Shown here in pieces: positions 45,031 to 54,871 of a stretch of 64,000 nucleotides of DNA. A program made the translations under genes and the position numbers. The number at the start of each line of letters is the position of its first letter. Position 1 is the first letter of the stretch. Under the pieces are notes generated by a model. The model saw only the letters and a program-made list of their open reading frames with translations, searched no databases and had not been told where the DNA came from. This DNA is from Carposina sasakii (taxonomy: Eukaryota; Arthropoda; Insecta; Lepidoptera; Carposinidae). The stretch is from positions 9,362,001 to 9,426,000 of the forward strand of contig CP053154.1 of the NCBI GenBank assembly GCA_014607495.2, in the 5' to 3' direction.

Positions 45031-45125
45031 TTATTGATCATTTTCAAAATCAGCAGGATTCTTGCGACTAAGTCTGTGGTGTTCCCTTTCTACTCCTTCA
45101 TATACTAAGTATCCAAGAATGAATG
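45031..45125 (-). CDS. UQCRQ: UQCRQ exon 2
   Basis: After the acceptor TTTGTTTCAG the frame reads PFILGYLVYEGVEREHHRLS, the single membrane helix and its basic flank, and stops at TAA 45033-45031. A possible AATAAA (minus strand, 45034-45029) overlaps the stop codon. Confidence 0.92.
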
Positions 45126-45761
45126 CTGAAACAAAAAATGATAATTATGAAATTGGACCAGATATGTGGTTAAGAAGCTCTCAGGCCTGTACTTTTGCAG
45201 ATTCTTATTATGTAACCATATTAATGATATTATATAATATACTTAAGCACAATTGCAAAGTAAATTTCAATTTGATAGTACCTACATACAAATTAAAAGT
45301 GAAGTCAATCAGCCAGTAAGGAATGAATGATAAAAAAAACAAATCAAATATTTCTTGTGATTGATTGTTGACTTGTATTGTATTATATTCCTTGTGTCAT
45401 GAACACCTTGTGAACATTAGGGCCGCAAAGTTTTCCAATGATCAGATAGGATCAGATTTGAAATATAAAGTTGACGCTGTGCAAGATCATCTAGTTTATT
45501 CATCAGTTACCTATTGAAAAATCCACTCTTAATAAAATTAATGATAATTTTATGAATGCTTATAATGAATACTAAGAATAAATATGACTTGAACTCACGT
45601 GGGGCCACTCTGAAAACACTTTCGCGAAATCTGCGAAATGTATTTGGTAGCCCATTGGAAATCGCTCCAGCAAAGGCACGTTGTTCATGAGGGGATAATT
45701 TGTAAGATATTATTCCTCTGATTTTAGCCAATTCTCCAAAATGTAAACCCATTTTGCACAA
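45031..45761 (-). CDS. UQCRQ: Cytochrome b-c1 complex subunit 8 (ubiquinone-binding protein QP-C)
   Basis: This is a small subunit of mitochondrial respiratory complex III that sits next to cytochrome b in the inner membrane. Exon 1 (45599-45761) and exon 2 (45031-45125) join in phase across CAC|GTGAGT and TTTGTTTCAG to give about 82 residues from MGLHFGELAK, with the family blocks KLSPHEQRAFAGAI, FRRFRESVFRVAPP and the span FILGYLVYEGVEREHHRLSR, ending KNPADFENDQ. The usual length is about 82-90. Two ATGs are possible (45761 and 45752); the second fits the family better. It lies head to head with mRPS27. A dispersed repeat sits about 70-150 bp upstream of the ATG. Confidence 0.93.
45599..45761 (-). 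CDS. UQCRQ: UQCRQ exon 1
   Basis: The exon encodes the matrix-side N-terminus with the conserved LAKIRG, SPHEQRAFAGAISNGLPN and RFRESVFRVAP stretches. The donor is CAC|GTGAGT at 45598-45593, leaving a proline codon split after its first base. Confidence 0.92.
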
Positions 45762-45832
45762 ATTACAAAAATTATTGGATTATGCAACCAAGAGCAAGAG
45801 CAGAGCCCACACCACAGAACACAATTACTCCA

Positions 45833-45925
45833 CACACGGGTGGTAATCTTAATATTGAGACCGGAAAGATACGGGAAAGATGATTGTTGACAGCTTTTTA
45901 CTCTATGTTGTCTCGAAAATCCAGT
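45833..45925 (+). mobile_element. MITE-like repeat in the UQCRQ promoter
   Basis: It shares GGAAAGATACGGGAAAGATG and TTTTTACTCTATGTTGTCT with 18106-18232, but lacks the left arm. It lies 80-170 bp upstream of the UQCRQ start, where transcription should begin. Confidence 0.6.
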
Positions 45926-46273
45926 GAGATATATTCTATGGAGATGCCCCTAGCTCAAAAATAGCGTGCATACTTACATCCATAGAAAGAGTATAATGCC
46001 GGATTTCACCAGTGCTCCCTAAACGTTCTCTTTGTTAGGAAGATTTTAAAGAAAAACATCTCCTAAACTAACTTCTAACTTAAATTGCTTTTCACCAACA
46101 TAGGGACTCAAAAAGTACGGACTTCTTACATAATAGTGATGTCGAAAACCGAATTCGTAAAATCGTGTGTTTGATTGTTTGACAACATATTTGAAAATTG
46201 TCTACTACGAAATTAATTTAAATAAGTTACAATTATATCAGTACAATGTGTTTTAATATAGCAAAAAACCTTA

Positions 46274-46577
46274 TCTAATATATAAAATTCTCGTGTCACG
46301 GTGTTAGAAGTTAAACTCCTCCGAAACAGCTCGATCGATTTTCGTAAATCTTAGCATGCATATCGGTTAGGGTGGAGAATCGGACAACATCTATTTTTCA
46401 CCCCCCTAAATGTTAAGGGTGGTCCACCCCTAAATTTTTTTATTTCTTTTTTTGACAAAAATTTTTGTTTTTATTTTTTTATGATACAGCATACAAAAAT
46501 ACATACAACCATGAATTTTCACCCCTCTAGGATCAACCCCTTTTACATGGCAAAACAACGTTTGCCGGGTCAGCTAG
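46274..46577 (+). mobile_element. Short non-autonomous Helitron (304 bp)
   Basis: It begins TC (TCTAATATATAAAATTCTCG), ends CTAG and is inserted between A (46273) and T (46578). Eleven nt before CTAG lies the hairpin GGCAAA-ACAACG-TTTGCC. These are the Helitron hallmarks. No Rep/helicase is encoded. Confidence 0.88.
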
Positions 46578-46834
46578 TTTCTTATAAATTTTGTCAATAC
46601 ATTTATTAATTACGGCCAAAAAATGTAAAATGAGGCTGTATATAACACAGACCTTTGCTTTAAATACTTTGTTGTCTTGTCACTGTCGTTAAAAGAAATT
46701 CGGCCTTTCGCGGTATAAACGCCTTCGAGCAAATAAGCTACGTCTTTGTACTGCTTCGACTGCTTCAATAGCGTGAAAATTATCATAATTGAGTTACTCG
46801 TATGTATGTTACATTTATAGTAATAAAAGAATTA

Positions 46835-47323
46835 TTTATTATAATTTATTCCTATATTCTTTTTCTTCCTTAAACATAGAAGATCATAATTTGATATTTC
46901 TTATAACAAGAAGACTGTAGATAAGTATAACCGGAGTATTCATAGTTGCGATAGGTAGTTACCTCCGCTCTTACCTACAATCTGTATGTTTAATAATAGG
47001 GTAAATTTTCACACACATGACAACATTTTGTTCACAATGAAAATAAAAAAAATATGAAAATTTTATTCTGTATTTGTTTTATTAACGAAATTACGTAAAA
47101 ACATCAAATATTTATCGGTGAAATGTGATGTTGTTCATTTTCTTATGCTTTTGAAAATAATATCAGCACATATTTCGTCATAGTAAGTCCTTTAGGTTGA
47201 CATACATTCGTAGCCACTGACCGCTGAGCACTGAATGACAGAACCGTGTTTGGTGCAAATCTGAACCCATAAAAATTCCTCAAATCGGCCTTCGGACTAA
47301 CTTCTATAGATTATATTTCTATT
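46835..47323 (-). mobile_element. Element B, copy 5, truncated
   Basis: The right terminus reads CTTCTATAGATTATATTTCT and the THAP exon region near 47115-47192 is degraded by a deletion after MTKYVLI. The opposite terminus is missing. Confidence 0.78.
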
Positions 47324-47324
47324 A

Positions 47325-48955
47325 TTTTGACTAACTTTACACTTGTTCTTGAGGATTTTTCCGACGTTTCCATTCATCATCATCATTATCATCCATCATA
47401 AATTCAGAAATCATTTACTAAAGGCAATGGCTGTATGGGCTTAGTTCCCCTTGCCTTTCCTTCGGGATAAACGTGTCCGTAAAGTGATGTTTTCTGGTAG
47501 ATAAGTTATATTTTGATTACTTGTGATTTGAATCTAGTGCGTGTGCATGGTTTTATACGCAGGTAAGCCGAGTAAAACTTTAGCCGGATTACGATCTCTT
47601 CATGGGCGCATGTAAGTTGTTTCTGCAATAATTTTCCATTTTGACTAACTTTACACTTGTTCTTGAGGATTTTCTCGACGTTTCATCATCATCATTATCA
47701 TCCATCATAAATTCAGAAATCATTTACTAAAGACAATAGCTGTATGGGCTTAGTTACCCTTGCCTTTCTTTCGGGATAATCTAAACAAACAAAAACAAAG
47801 TAGATTTAAGGTTTTCGTTAAGGTCTCTATGTAGTATGTGTCGGCCATCCATTTTCAACAACTTCAAGGAATTCGGCGGGAAAAGCTGGAAGGGAGCAGG
47901 TGTAATATTCTTGTGAAAATCAAAATTTATTTGTAAATGGCTTGCATGTGTCCGTAAAATGATGTTTTCTGGTAGATAAGTAATATTTTGTTTACTTGTT
48001 ATGTGAATCTAGTGCGTGTGCATGGTTTTATATTAAACATGGGTAACTCCGGACACAACTATATCCTCGGATATATATCCAGAGGTGGATATGAATCAAC
48101 TCCTTCACTTCAAAGAAAGTTACCATATCCTATATCTGACCCACTCCGACCTACCGAATAATGCCGAAGATAAGAATAAGTGAGCGAGACGGAATGCGAA
48201 CGCGCGGTACTATCTCAGTAGACGCATGAGCGCAAATGTAACGACATTACACGAGAATATACGAATACTCACGAGCGACAGGCATGCCGTTTAGTTCGTT
48301 GCAATGTTTGTTTTTAAATATTTGTTTTCGTAATTATAATTTTCAAAATTTCTATTTATTCCGTTTTATATTTGATCTTAAATATTTTGTTTTTAATGTA
48401 AATAAAGTTTTAGTGTACCTACTGTGATTTTTAAATACGCCTATCAAATATTCTAATTATTATTTGGATAGATCATCCCAATCATATCTCGGTTCGCTTA
48501 ATCTCTTCATTCCCGGATATGTACGCGGAGTTGGATCTGTTAAAAGGACACCTACAACAACCTAACCAAACCAATCCCAGTCATATCTCGCTTCACTTAA
48601 TCTCTTCGTTCCCGGATATGCACGCGGAGTTGGATATGTTAAAAAGATATATATCCTTAGTCGGAGTGATATACTACATGTTCAATCCTTTTCCGGATAT
48701 GGTTAGCCCATGCCTATTTTATATGCAGGTAAGCTGAGTAAAACTTTAGTCGGAATACGATCTCTTCTTGGGCTCATGTAAGTTGTTTCTGCAATTATTT
48801 TTGATTTTTACTAATTTTAAACTCGTTTTTGAGGATTTTTCCGACGTTTCCATTCATCATCATTATCATCCATCATAAATTCAGAATTTATTTTTCTAGA
48901 CAATGGCTGTATGGGCTTAGTTCCCCTTGCCTTTCCTTCGGGATAAACTAAAAAA
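47325..48955 (+). repeat. Tandem repeat R units, split by element C
   Basis: A segment with CTTTACACTTGTTCTTGAGG and CTTGCCTTTCCTTCGGGATA occurs near 47330-47470, 47637-47780 and, variant, 48806-48955. The linker with GTGCGTGTGCATGGTTTTAT occurs near 47470-47636 and again at 47946-48033 plus 48725-48805. The array ends about 80 bp before mRPS27. Confidence 0.75.
48034..48716 (+). mobile_element. Element C, copy 3 (683 bp), perfect 8-bp TSD
   Basis: Ends TAAACATGGGTAAC and GCCCATGCCTA; TTTTATAT is duplicated at 48026-48033 and 48717-48724 inside a repeat R unit whose uninterrupted form is seen at 47545. Confidence 0.92.
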
Positions 48956-49034
48956 AAAAATCAACAACTTCAACAAGTCGATTTCGTGAATAGGTAATTA
49001 ATTTGTTTCAGGAAGATCTAAATAATTTGGCGAT

Positions 49035-50054
49035 ATGATTCGCAATTTACGGCGTTACGGATTGTATATACCACAGAGAAGTTTCCTGACAAGGGAATAT
49101 AAATGTGCCGATGCTTGGAATGAACAAACTACTATTCCACTTTCTCGTAAAGTAAACCTTGGAGATTTTTTTAATTTATTGGACCAAAATCATTCGTCTA
49201 AGGGTGTCATTAGCGCAATCGATGTAGATTTATTTGCAAATTCGGTACGGGATCAAACCTATCTAGAAGAACTTAAAGATTTATTACATAAACTAAGGCT
49301 TTCAGCAGAAACTGGAAATACTTTGGAATCAACTCATCATGCAAGCATTAGAAATTTAATGGAATTCGGAAACGATGAAGAGTTAATTGCTATTTTAAAA
49401 GATCCTTTAAATTTCGGAATATTTCTCGATGATTTCACTGCAAATATATTGATGGATAAATTACTGACGTCTCACAAATATAAATTGGCTGCAGAAGTGG
49501 CATCATTAGTGATGCTACAGGAAGATTACTCGAATGATATTACATGTGCTCTTTCTCAGTATGCATGTTATAAACATATTTCAACTTTTGAACCAAAACG
49601 AGATCCAGAACCAGAAGTAAGCAAAGGGAAACCTAAAAAAGTTGAGGAAATAAAAATAAGAGTTAAGTTTTTAAGAAACCCTTATTTTGATGATCATTTT
49701 GATATTCATGATAGTTATCTATTAGCTGGAAAAACTATAGCCTGGATGTCGGAGCAAAAAAATACACCTTTAAATTATAATTTGCAGTTGCTGGGTTGGT
49801 TAAGCTATAATAAAATTTATAGATTACTGCCTCTATGTCAAGAAATTTCAAAAACAGAAAGTAAAGTATTTCCTGAAGTCATTGACTTTATTTCAAAAAG
49901 GGCCAATGATGATGATAAAGCCTTATTAGATCAGTGTTTAAGTGAACTATGTAAGTTGGCACAGTCTGAAACATCGTTAGAAGAGGCCCTGAAAACAAAT
50001 GTTGAAAATGCAATCAATAGGATCCAAAACAAGGATATTGAAAGGCAACAAAAG
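49035..50054 (+). CDS. mRPS27: mRPS27 exon 1
   Basis: A 340-codon exon runs from ATG 49035 to the donor AAG|GTTTGA. Without splicing the frame would end two codons later. It holds the presequence and the helical PPR-like body. A lysine-rich linker lies around residues 195-210 (EVSKGKPKKVEE). Confidence 0.92.
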
Positions 50055-52126
50055 GTTTGAAGCTTGAACTATTTTTTTGAACTTTGAAATTTAAGATGAA
50101 ATGTAATGATGAAATTAATTATCGGAAAGAGTAGAGCCAACTTGCAAACTTTTGCTAAGGGCTTTGGACAATCATCATCCTACTAATATTATAAAAGCGA
50201 AAGTTTGTGAGGATGTATGTAAGGATGTATGTTGCTCTTTCATGCAAAAACTCCTGTGGATTTTGGTGAAACTTCATAATAATATAGCTTACATATCAGA
50301 ATAATCCAATAGGCTACTTTTTATCCTGGGAAAATATTTATATCCTGGATAATTACAACATTTTGTTTTTTCCACAGTCCACTCTGATGGAGTCGCAGGT
50401 GTCTTCTATTCTACAATCAAATATTTAAAAATTATTTGAAAACAAAATAGTTTGAAAAAACTTTTACACTTAGAATATTTTTAGGTTTAAAGAATTTATT
50501 TACTTATAAGAACCAATAACAAGTTCACTTAAAATAAGCATACATAATAATTATTTCATAAATAGGTATCTATTTACCTTCATCGGCCCGCCCGTACGAG
50601 AAACTTGATTAATCTTTTATCACAGATACGAGTATCATTATATGTTACACTTTGGATGATTAAAAACAGGTAGTCAATGACTAAGTAAACCGTTTTCGAT
50701 CTTACGGATGATATCCCATACTATAAACGTGAGTCATGAGTTTAGACTTAAACGTGTTAAGCGATTGCGCTTCCTTTATCTCGTTAGGCAAGTTATTGTA
50801 TAGCTGCGCTCCCTCAAATAAGATGGTTTTGTTACCATACTGAGTATGCGGTCTACGTAATACGAGTTTATTGGAGTTTCTTAAGTTATGTTTAATAACT
50901 CTTCTATCAAAAGTGAAATCGGTATGGATGGCATTTGTGAGAATCTTCCTAACCAGAATGCATCTGCTGATATTGTTTACGTAAATAAGAAAAAATAATG
51001 GCCCGATTATTGACCCCTGTGGAATTCCACAATTAACTTTTTGCACTTTACTTTCATGACATCCTATTTTGACTATTTGTTGTCTGTCAGATAAATAGGA
51101 TTCGAACATTTTGTATGCCAATCCTGTAATACCTATGTTTTTTTAATTTTAAAAGAAGTAGCTGATGGATGACTAACGGTATCAAAAGCTTTTTTTAGGT
51201 CAATGAATATACCCAAAGCGATATTTTTAAGATCAATATTGGTTTTAATTTTTGTAATGAGGTCAATAGTAGCCGACAGAGTATTTGATTTAGGCTTAAA
51301 ACCATATTGATGCTCATACAAAAAGTTTAGGTCTATTAAGTAGTCATTTAGGCGTCTATACAGTCAAAGTACCTTTCAAATATCTTGGATAGAATTGTTA
51401 ACACCGATATCGGTCGGTAATTTCCAAGGTCGGTTCTAGTACCGGATTTGTATATCGGACTTACTTTTGCTATCTTTAGACTATCGGGAAAGATGCCACT
51501 ACCCAGACATTCATTAATACATAGTGTCAACTCCTCAACTATTAGATTTTTTAAACATTTTATCGACTTTACATTTATGCCATCAATACCAGAGCTAGTG
51601 TTTGCATTTAGATCATTAATAATTATTGTAATCTCCTTTACTGTACAGGGAACAAAATCTGCAAGTTGCTTACCGTGATCATCCTTTATACACACTAGTG
51701 AGCAGTCTATACTGTTAATACAGTTAGTTTTCGGTATTTTCTTCGCCAATGAATCGCCAACCGACGAGAAAAAGTTGTTAAAACAGTCACAGATTTCATT
51801 TCCCTTAGTTAATTTTTTTTTTTTTATTAAGAATATACTATATTATATTCCAGATGTTTAAAGAGTGGGCAAGTTTAAGAATGGAGAAACTTGAAGAGCA
51901 GACTAAGCGACTGGACAGAGCTAAACGTATTCAAGCTATTAAAGAGAAACAAGATAAATTACATGAAGAGGAACAAAAATTATGGTTTTTTGATAATGAA
52001 GATAAAATAGATTTGGAAATTGAGGAAAAAGAGAAACTTCATGATAATTCTAGTATTAAGAAAACAGTTTTAAAGGAATCTGATGAGAATTATATTCCAC
52101 CAGAAATTTTACCACAACGTAGATAA
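49035..52126 (+). CDS. mRPS27: Small ribosomal subunit protein mS27, mitochondrial
   Basis: mRPS27 is a metazoan mitochondrial small-subunit protein related to pentatricopeptide-repeat proteins. Exon 1 (49035-50054, 340 codons) and exon 2 (51854-52126, 90 codons plus stop) join in phase 0 to 430 residues; the human protein is about 414. The N-terminus is basic and rich in R, Y and L, as for a mitochondrial presequence. The family blocks CADAWNEQ, LNFGIFLDDFTANILMDKLL, EVASLVMLQEDYS and NPYFDDHFDIHDSYLLAGKT are visible. Exon 2 encodes the C-terminal charged coiled coil with LWFFDNEDKIDLEIEEKEK. An acceptor-like TTTGTTTCAG at 49002-49011 lies 24 bp before the ATG, so an upstream non-coding exon is likely, perhaps near the UQCRQ promoter. 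The intron holds a dead LINE. Confidence 0.92.
50060..50590. other. mRPS27 intron, dispersed repeat
   Basis: 50180-50350 holds TACTAATATTATAAAAGCGA and GTGAGGATGTATGTAAGGAT, sequence of a kind common in Lepidoptera repeats. No gene. Confidence 0.5.
50700..51815 (-). pseudogene. jockey-type LINE reverse transcriptase, internally deleted
   Basis: Frames in order: FFSSVGDSLAKKIPK and ITIIINDLNANTSSGIDGIN, then SPIYKSGTRTDLGNYRPISV (51749-51348), HQYGFKPKSNTLSATIDLI with LGIFIDLKKAFDTVSH (51321-51133), and LSDRQQIVKIGCHESKVQKV with NCGIPQGSIIGPLFFLIYVN (51121 on). After NNIS the catalytic FADD block is missing and the C-terminal end ALYNNLPNEIKE-like part follows. It lies antisense in the mRPS27 intron. 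Confidence 0.88.
51854..52126 (+). CDS. mRPS27: mRPS27 exon 2 (C-terminal coiled coil)
   Basis: The acceptor TATATTCCAG|ATG opens a frame of 90 residues that begins MFKEWASLRMEKLEEQTKR, a long charged helix, and stops at TAA 52124-52126. An AATAAA lies at 52148-52153, 22 bp after the stop. Confidence 0.92.
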   Translation: MFKEWASLRMEKLEEQTKRLDRAKRIQAIKEKQDKLHEEEQKLWFFDNEDKIDLEIEEKEKLHDNSSIKKTVLKESDENYIPPEILPQRR

Positions 52127-52315
52127 AGCAATGTAGATTAACTAAATAATAAAAGTGATTAATTGATATGTTTTAAGTTTCTATCAAAACCAAAATATCA
52201 AAAGTGCAATGCCTCCCATGGTTTCTACACATAGTTAAGCATTTTATAAATTCTTTGCCAACTTTTAAATTTGATGTCGTGATTGAGACATCTGGAAGCT
52301 TTGGGCAACAATAAT

Positions 52316-53013
52316 ATTAATAATAATAAGCCCGCAGGGCAGTTGTGGCGAGCTGTGGTGAGGTAGCGTTCCCACGGACCTGAAGTGCTCCCGCGGGAAG
52401 ACCCTGTTCTTCATCTCCGGCACCGGAGTGAGGTCTGACGAGGAACAGTTCTCCCGTCTCTGCCTTGCCTTCGCCGGCCGGGCAGAGTGGAGTCGCGAGA
52501 GCTATGACAGCTCGAGGGTGGACGTGCCCGTCAGTAAGTGGCAAGTTGGCTTCGGTTTAAAGTCCAGGGGCACGCCTCCACCCTAGCCGCTCACCAAATG
52601 TTGCCCCCTTTGTCACTACGTGCGTGCGGCCGTTTCAGGGGGCCCATGAAATGAGTCGGCGAGACACCGCTTGCCACCTTTGCAATTTTGAGACTTAGTT
52701 GTAATGGCAGGCGTCCGTTAGTAAATAGCCCGATTATCTAACTCCACCCAACAATCACCCCCATAGTCCATGACCTTATTTTCCATCGCACGACATAGAT
52801 CTGCACTCCAATAGTCTTGCACATGGCGGGGATCATTGCCGGGTGTATCATTTTGTGCGGTCGGCGATGGTATCCGCCATGTGTATCCCACACGATATTA
52901 AAGTTCTCTAAAAAGGGCCTCAACATCTTGGCCATGGCCCGATGCACGCCTCTCAAAGGACCGGGTCTCTATAGTCCCGAGAATTTAAACAGAGATACAA
53001 TAATAATAATAAT
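52316..53013 (+). mobile_element. 3' end of an unassigned LINE-like element with (AAT)n tail
   Basis: A GC-rich stretch encodes, on the plus strand, VRSDEEQFSRLCLAFAGRAE up to a stop near 52586, then a 3' UTR-like region and AATAATAATAATAA. The family is not recognised. It stands out by base composition from its surroundings. Confidence 0.5.
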
Positions 53014-53300
53014 AAAGCCATTTATTCAGACAAAGAAGTTATATCTATTTACAGTTTTGTTTTATTTAGTGTTGCTCATCTGTTTGCCATTTGGCATAGG
53101 CCTCCCCCAGCCGTTTCCATTCATGCCTATCCTGTGCTTTCCGTGTCCATGTATTCCCTGCAACCTCTACTATTGCATCCACCCATCTCCTTGGAGGTCT
53201 ACCTCTCTTTCTCTTTCCTTCTTTGGGGAACCAGATGGTTGTTATTTTACTCCACTTGTCAGGTCCCATGATCGTATGGCCTATCCAACTCCATTTTTAT
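53002..53300 (-). pseudogene. RTE LINE 3' fragment with (ATT)n tail
   Basis: The frame reads DKWSKITTIWFPKEGKRKRG and RPPRRWVDAIVEVAG, then RHEWKRLGEAYAKWQTDEQH, the usual RTE C-terminus. Its tail shares the microsatellite at 53001-53013 with the element on the other side. Confidence 0.88.
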
Positions 53301-53430
53301 GAACCGATTTTAATTTTTTTTTATAGTTGGTCATGGTATACTTCCAGGTTGGTCCTATATTCACCACATCAGGATCTGATGATGGGATCTTGGATAAATC
53401 GAGGGCAATCCTCGAATATTGTAGGCACAT
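53283..53430 (+). repeat. Fragment of the GACTTCAAAAAAAGG repeat family
   Basis: ATGAACCGATTTTAATTTTT and GGATCTGATGATGGGATCTT match 1745-1860. It is followed directly by an M1 MITE, the same order as at 1655-2692. Confidence 0.6.
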
Positions 53431-53474
53431 GTAGTCTGTTTTTACACTTTTACTGAGCGTTTTAGTCACCTACA

Positions 53475-53833
53475 TACAGGTGTTTTTTTGTGGCCACCGT
53501 TAACGAAGGGTACGTACTCTATACATCAAATAAAGTAAGTTTATGCCAAAAAAAATGCTGGGATTTTTTTTTTAATTACTTGATCGGGCGAAATTATAGT
53601 GTCTAGTGTTTATGTTGTACTTTTTTATAGACAGATATTAACTATTTGTCGTGAAAAAATCTTGCTACACGCGTCTATGTGCATTTATGCAGAAAAACGC
53701 AGTCTATTTACTCAACTTTGGACCCTAATATTTTGGAAACCAGACACTTCCCAGGTATGCTTCCATGGAGAAATATGATCGTGATGACGAGGAGATTCCA
53801 TAGTTTTCGGGAACGTTGACGACCAAAAATCAT
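53475..53833 (+). mobile_element. MITE family M1, near-complete copy
   Basis: It starts TACAGGTGTTTTTTTGTGGC and ends at ACGACCAAAAATCA, lacking the last few bases of the right end. Confidence 0.82.
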
Positions 53834-53918
53834 CAGAAAGAAGAGTACCTACATATTGCACCGACCCCAAATGATTGGGAACAGGGCGGGAAGAAGGAGT
53901 GTAATTATATGTTGCTTA

Positions 53919-54182
53919 TACAGGGTGTAACAGAAAGGGTATGTTAAGCGAAAAGCTATGTTATTAGCTCACTATAGAGAACCTATTTCTAAAATTTGAG
54001 AATCAAAATCACATATTTATTTTTCAAGTTTGTATGAACATTCCTGAGTTGTTTAGGAATTCTCCATACTATCTGGAAAAATAAACATGTGCTTTCGAGT
54101 CTGAAATTTTGTGGATAGGTTCCTTTTAGCGGGCTATTTACATAGCTTTTCGCTTAACATACCCTTTCTGTTACATCCTGTA
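53919..54182. mobile_element. 264-bp MITE with ~43-bp inverted repeats
   Basis: Ends TACAGGGTGTAACAGAAAGG and, inverted, TACAGGATGTAACAGAAAGG continue in match through GCGAAAAGCTATGT. TA flanks fit a Tc1/mariner-type origin. Non-coding. Confidence 0.88.
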
Positions 54183-54454
54183 TATTGTCAGACGTAAAGT
54201 TTCGAAGCCTAGTCATTTCTCTCTTTTGTCATGTGGCCTATTTAATCATTTGCTGGTATATAAATCTGACAATGTTATGCCTTCTAAACGTCGTACACGG
54301 CTTAACGCAATATCTATTTTCCCTTTAGTAAAATTTTACTTTATTAAGCTCGAGTTTTGGGAAGTCGGTTTTTCGTTTTAAAAAATTATACTTTTTTAAC
54401 TCTCACACAAATTTCTGTCATTTTAGTTTTTTCTCTTATGTATGAGTTCCTTAT

Positions 54455-54560
54455 TAACCGACTTCAAAAAGAGAGGTTATCAATTCGTCTGTATGTCTTT
54501 TTTTAATTTTTTTTATGTGTGTTACCTCAGAACTCCGTCATTTATGAACCGATTTCAATT
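54455..54560 (+). repeat. Fragment of the GACTTCAAAAAAAGG repeat family
   Basis: ACCGACTTCAAAAAGAGAGG and GAACCGATTTCAATTTTTTT match the 5' part of the unit at 1655. Confidence 0.6.
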
Positions 54561-54649
54561 TTTTTTTATAGTTTGTTATACTACTATTGTATGTACATAC
54601 TAACTATTGTAATATTTTTACAATACATATGAAACATTTGTATCTACAT

Positions 54650-54871
54650 CTAAATACATTCTTCTTGAATCCTGTTCAGATCAACTTTAATTTTCTTTAA
54701 TACTTCCTCAGTCTTCTTGGCCTTTTCAGTTTCGATGTTGTCCTCTAAATCAACTATGTCCCTTGCTAATAATCCTGTGTCATTTATCAAAGACACTATA
54801 CTATTACATTCTGAATGCAATAATGCTAGTAATTTATAAGCCTTTTTTGCTTGGTCATCTTTTTTCGCATC
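54650..54871 (-). CDS. CCDC22: CCDC22 last coding exon
   Basis: The acceptor TTTCAG|GATGCG opens DAKKDDQAKKAYKLLALLH and the helix continues through DIVDLEDNIETEKAKKTEE to a TAG stop at 54652-54650. Exon 7 ends in LFK, so the joined LFKDAKKDD matches the human protein. Confidence 0.93.
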   Translation of the reverse strand, partial: DAKKDDQAKKAYKLLALLHSECNSIVSLINDTGLLARDIVDLEDNIETEKAKKTEEVLKKIKVDLNRIQEECI

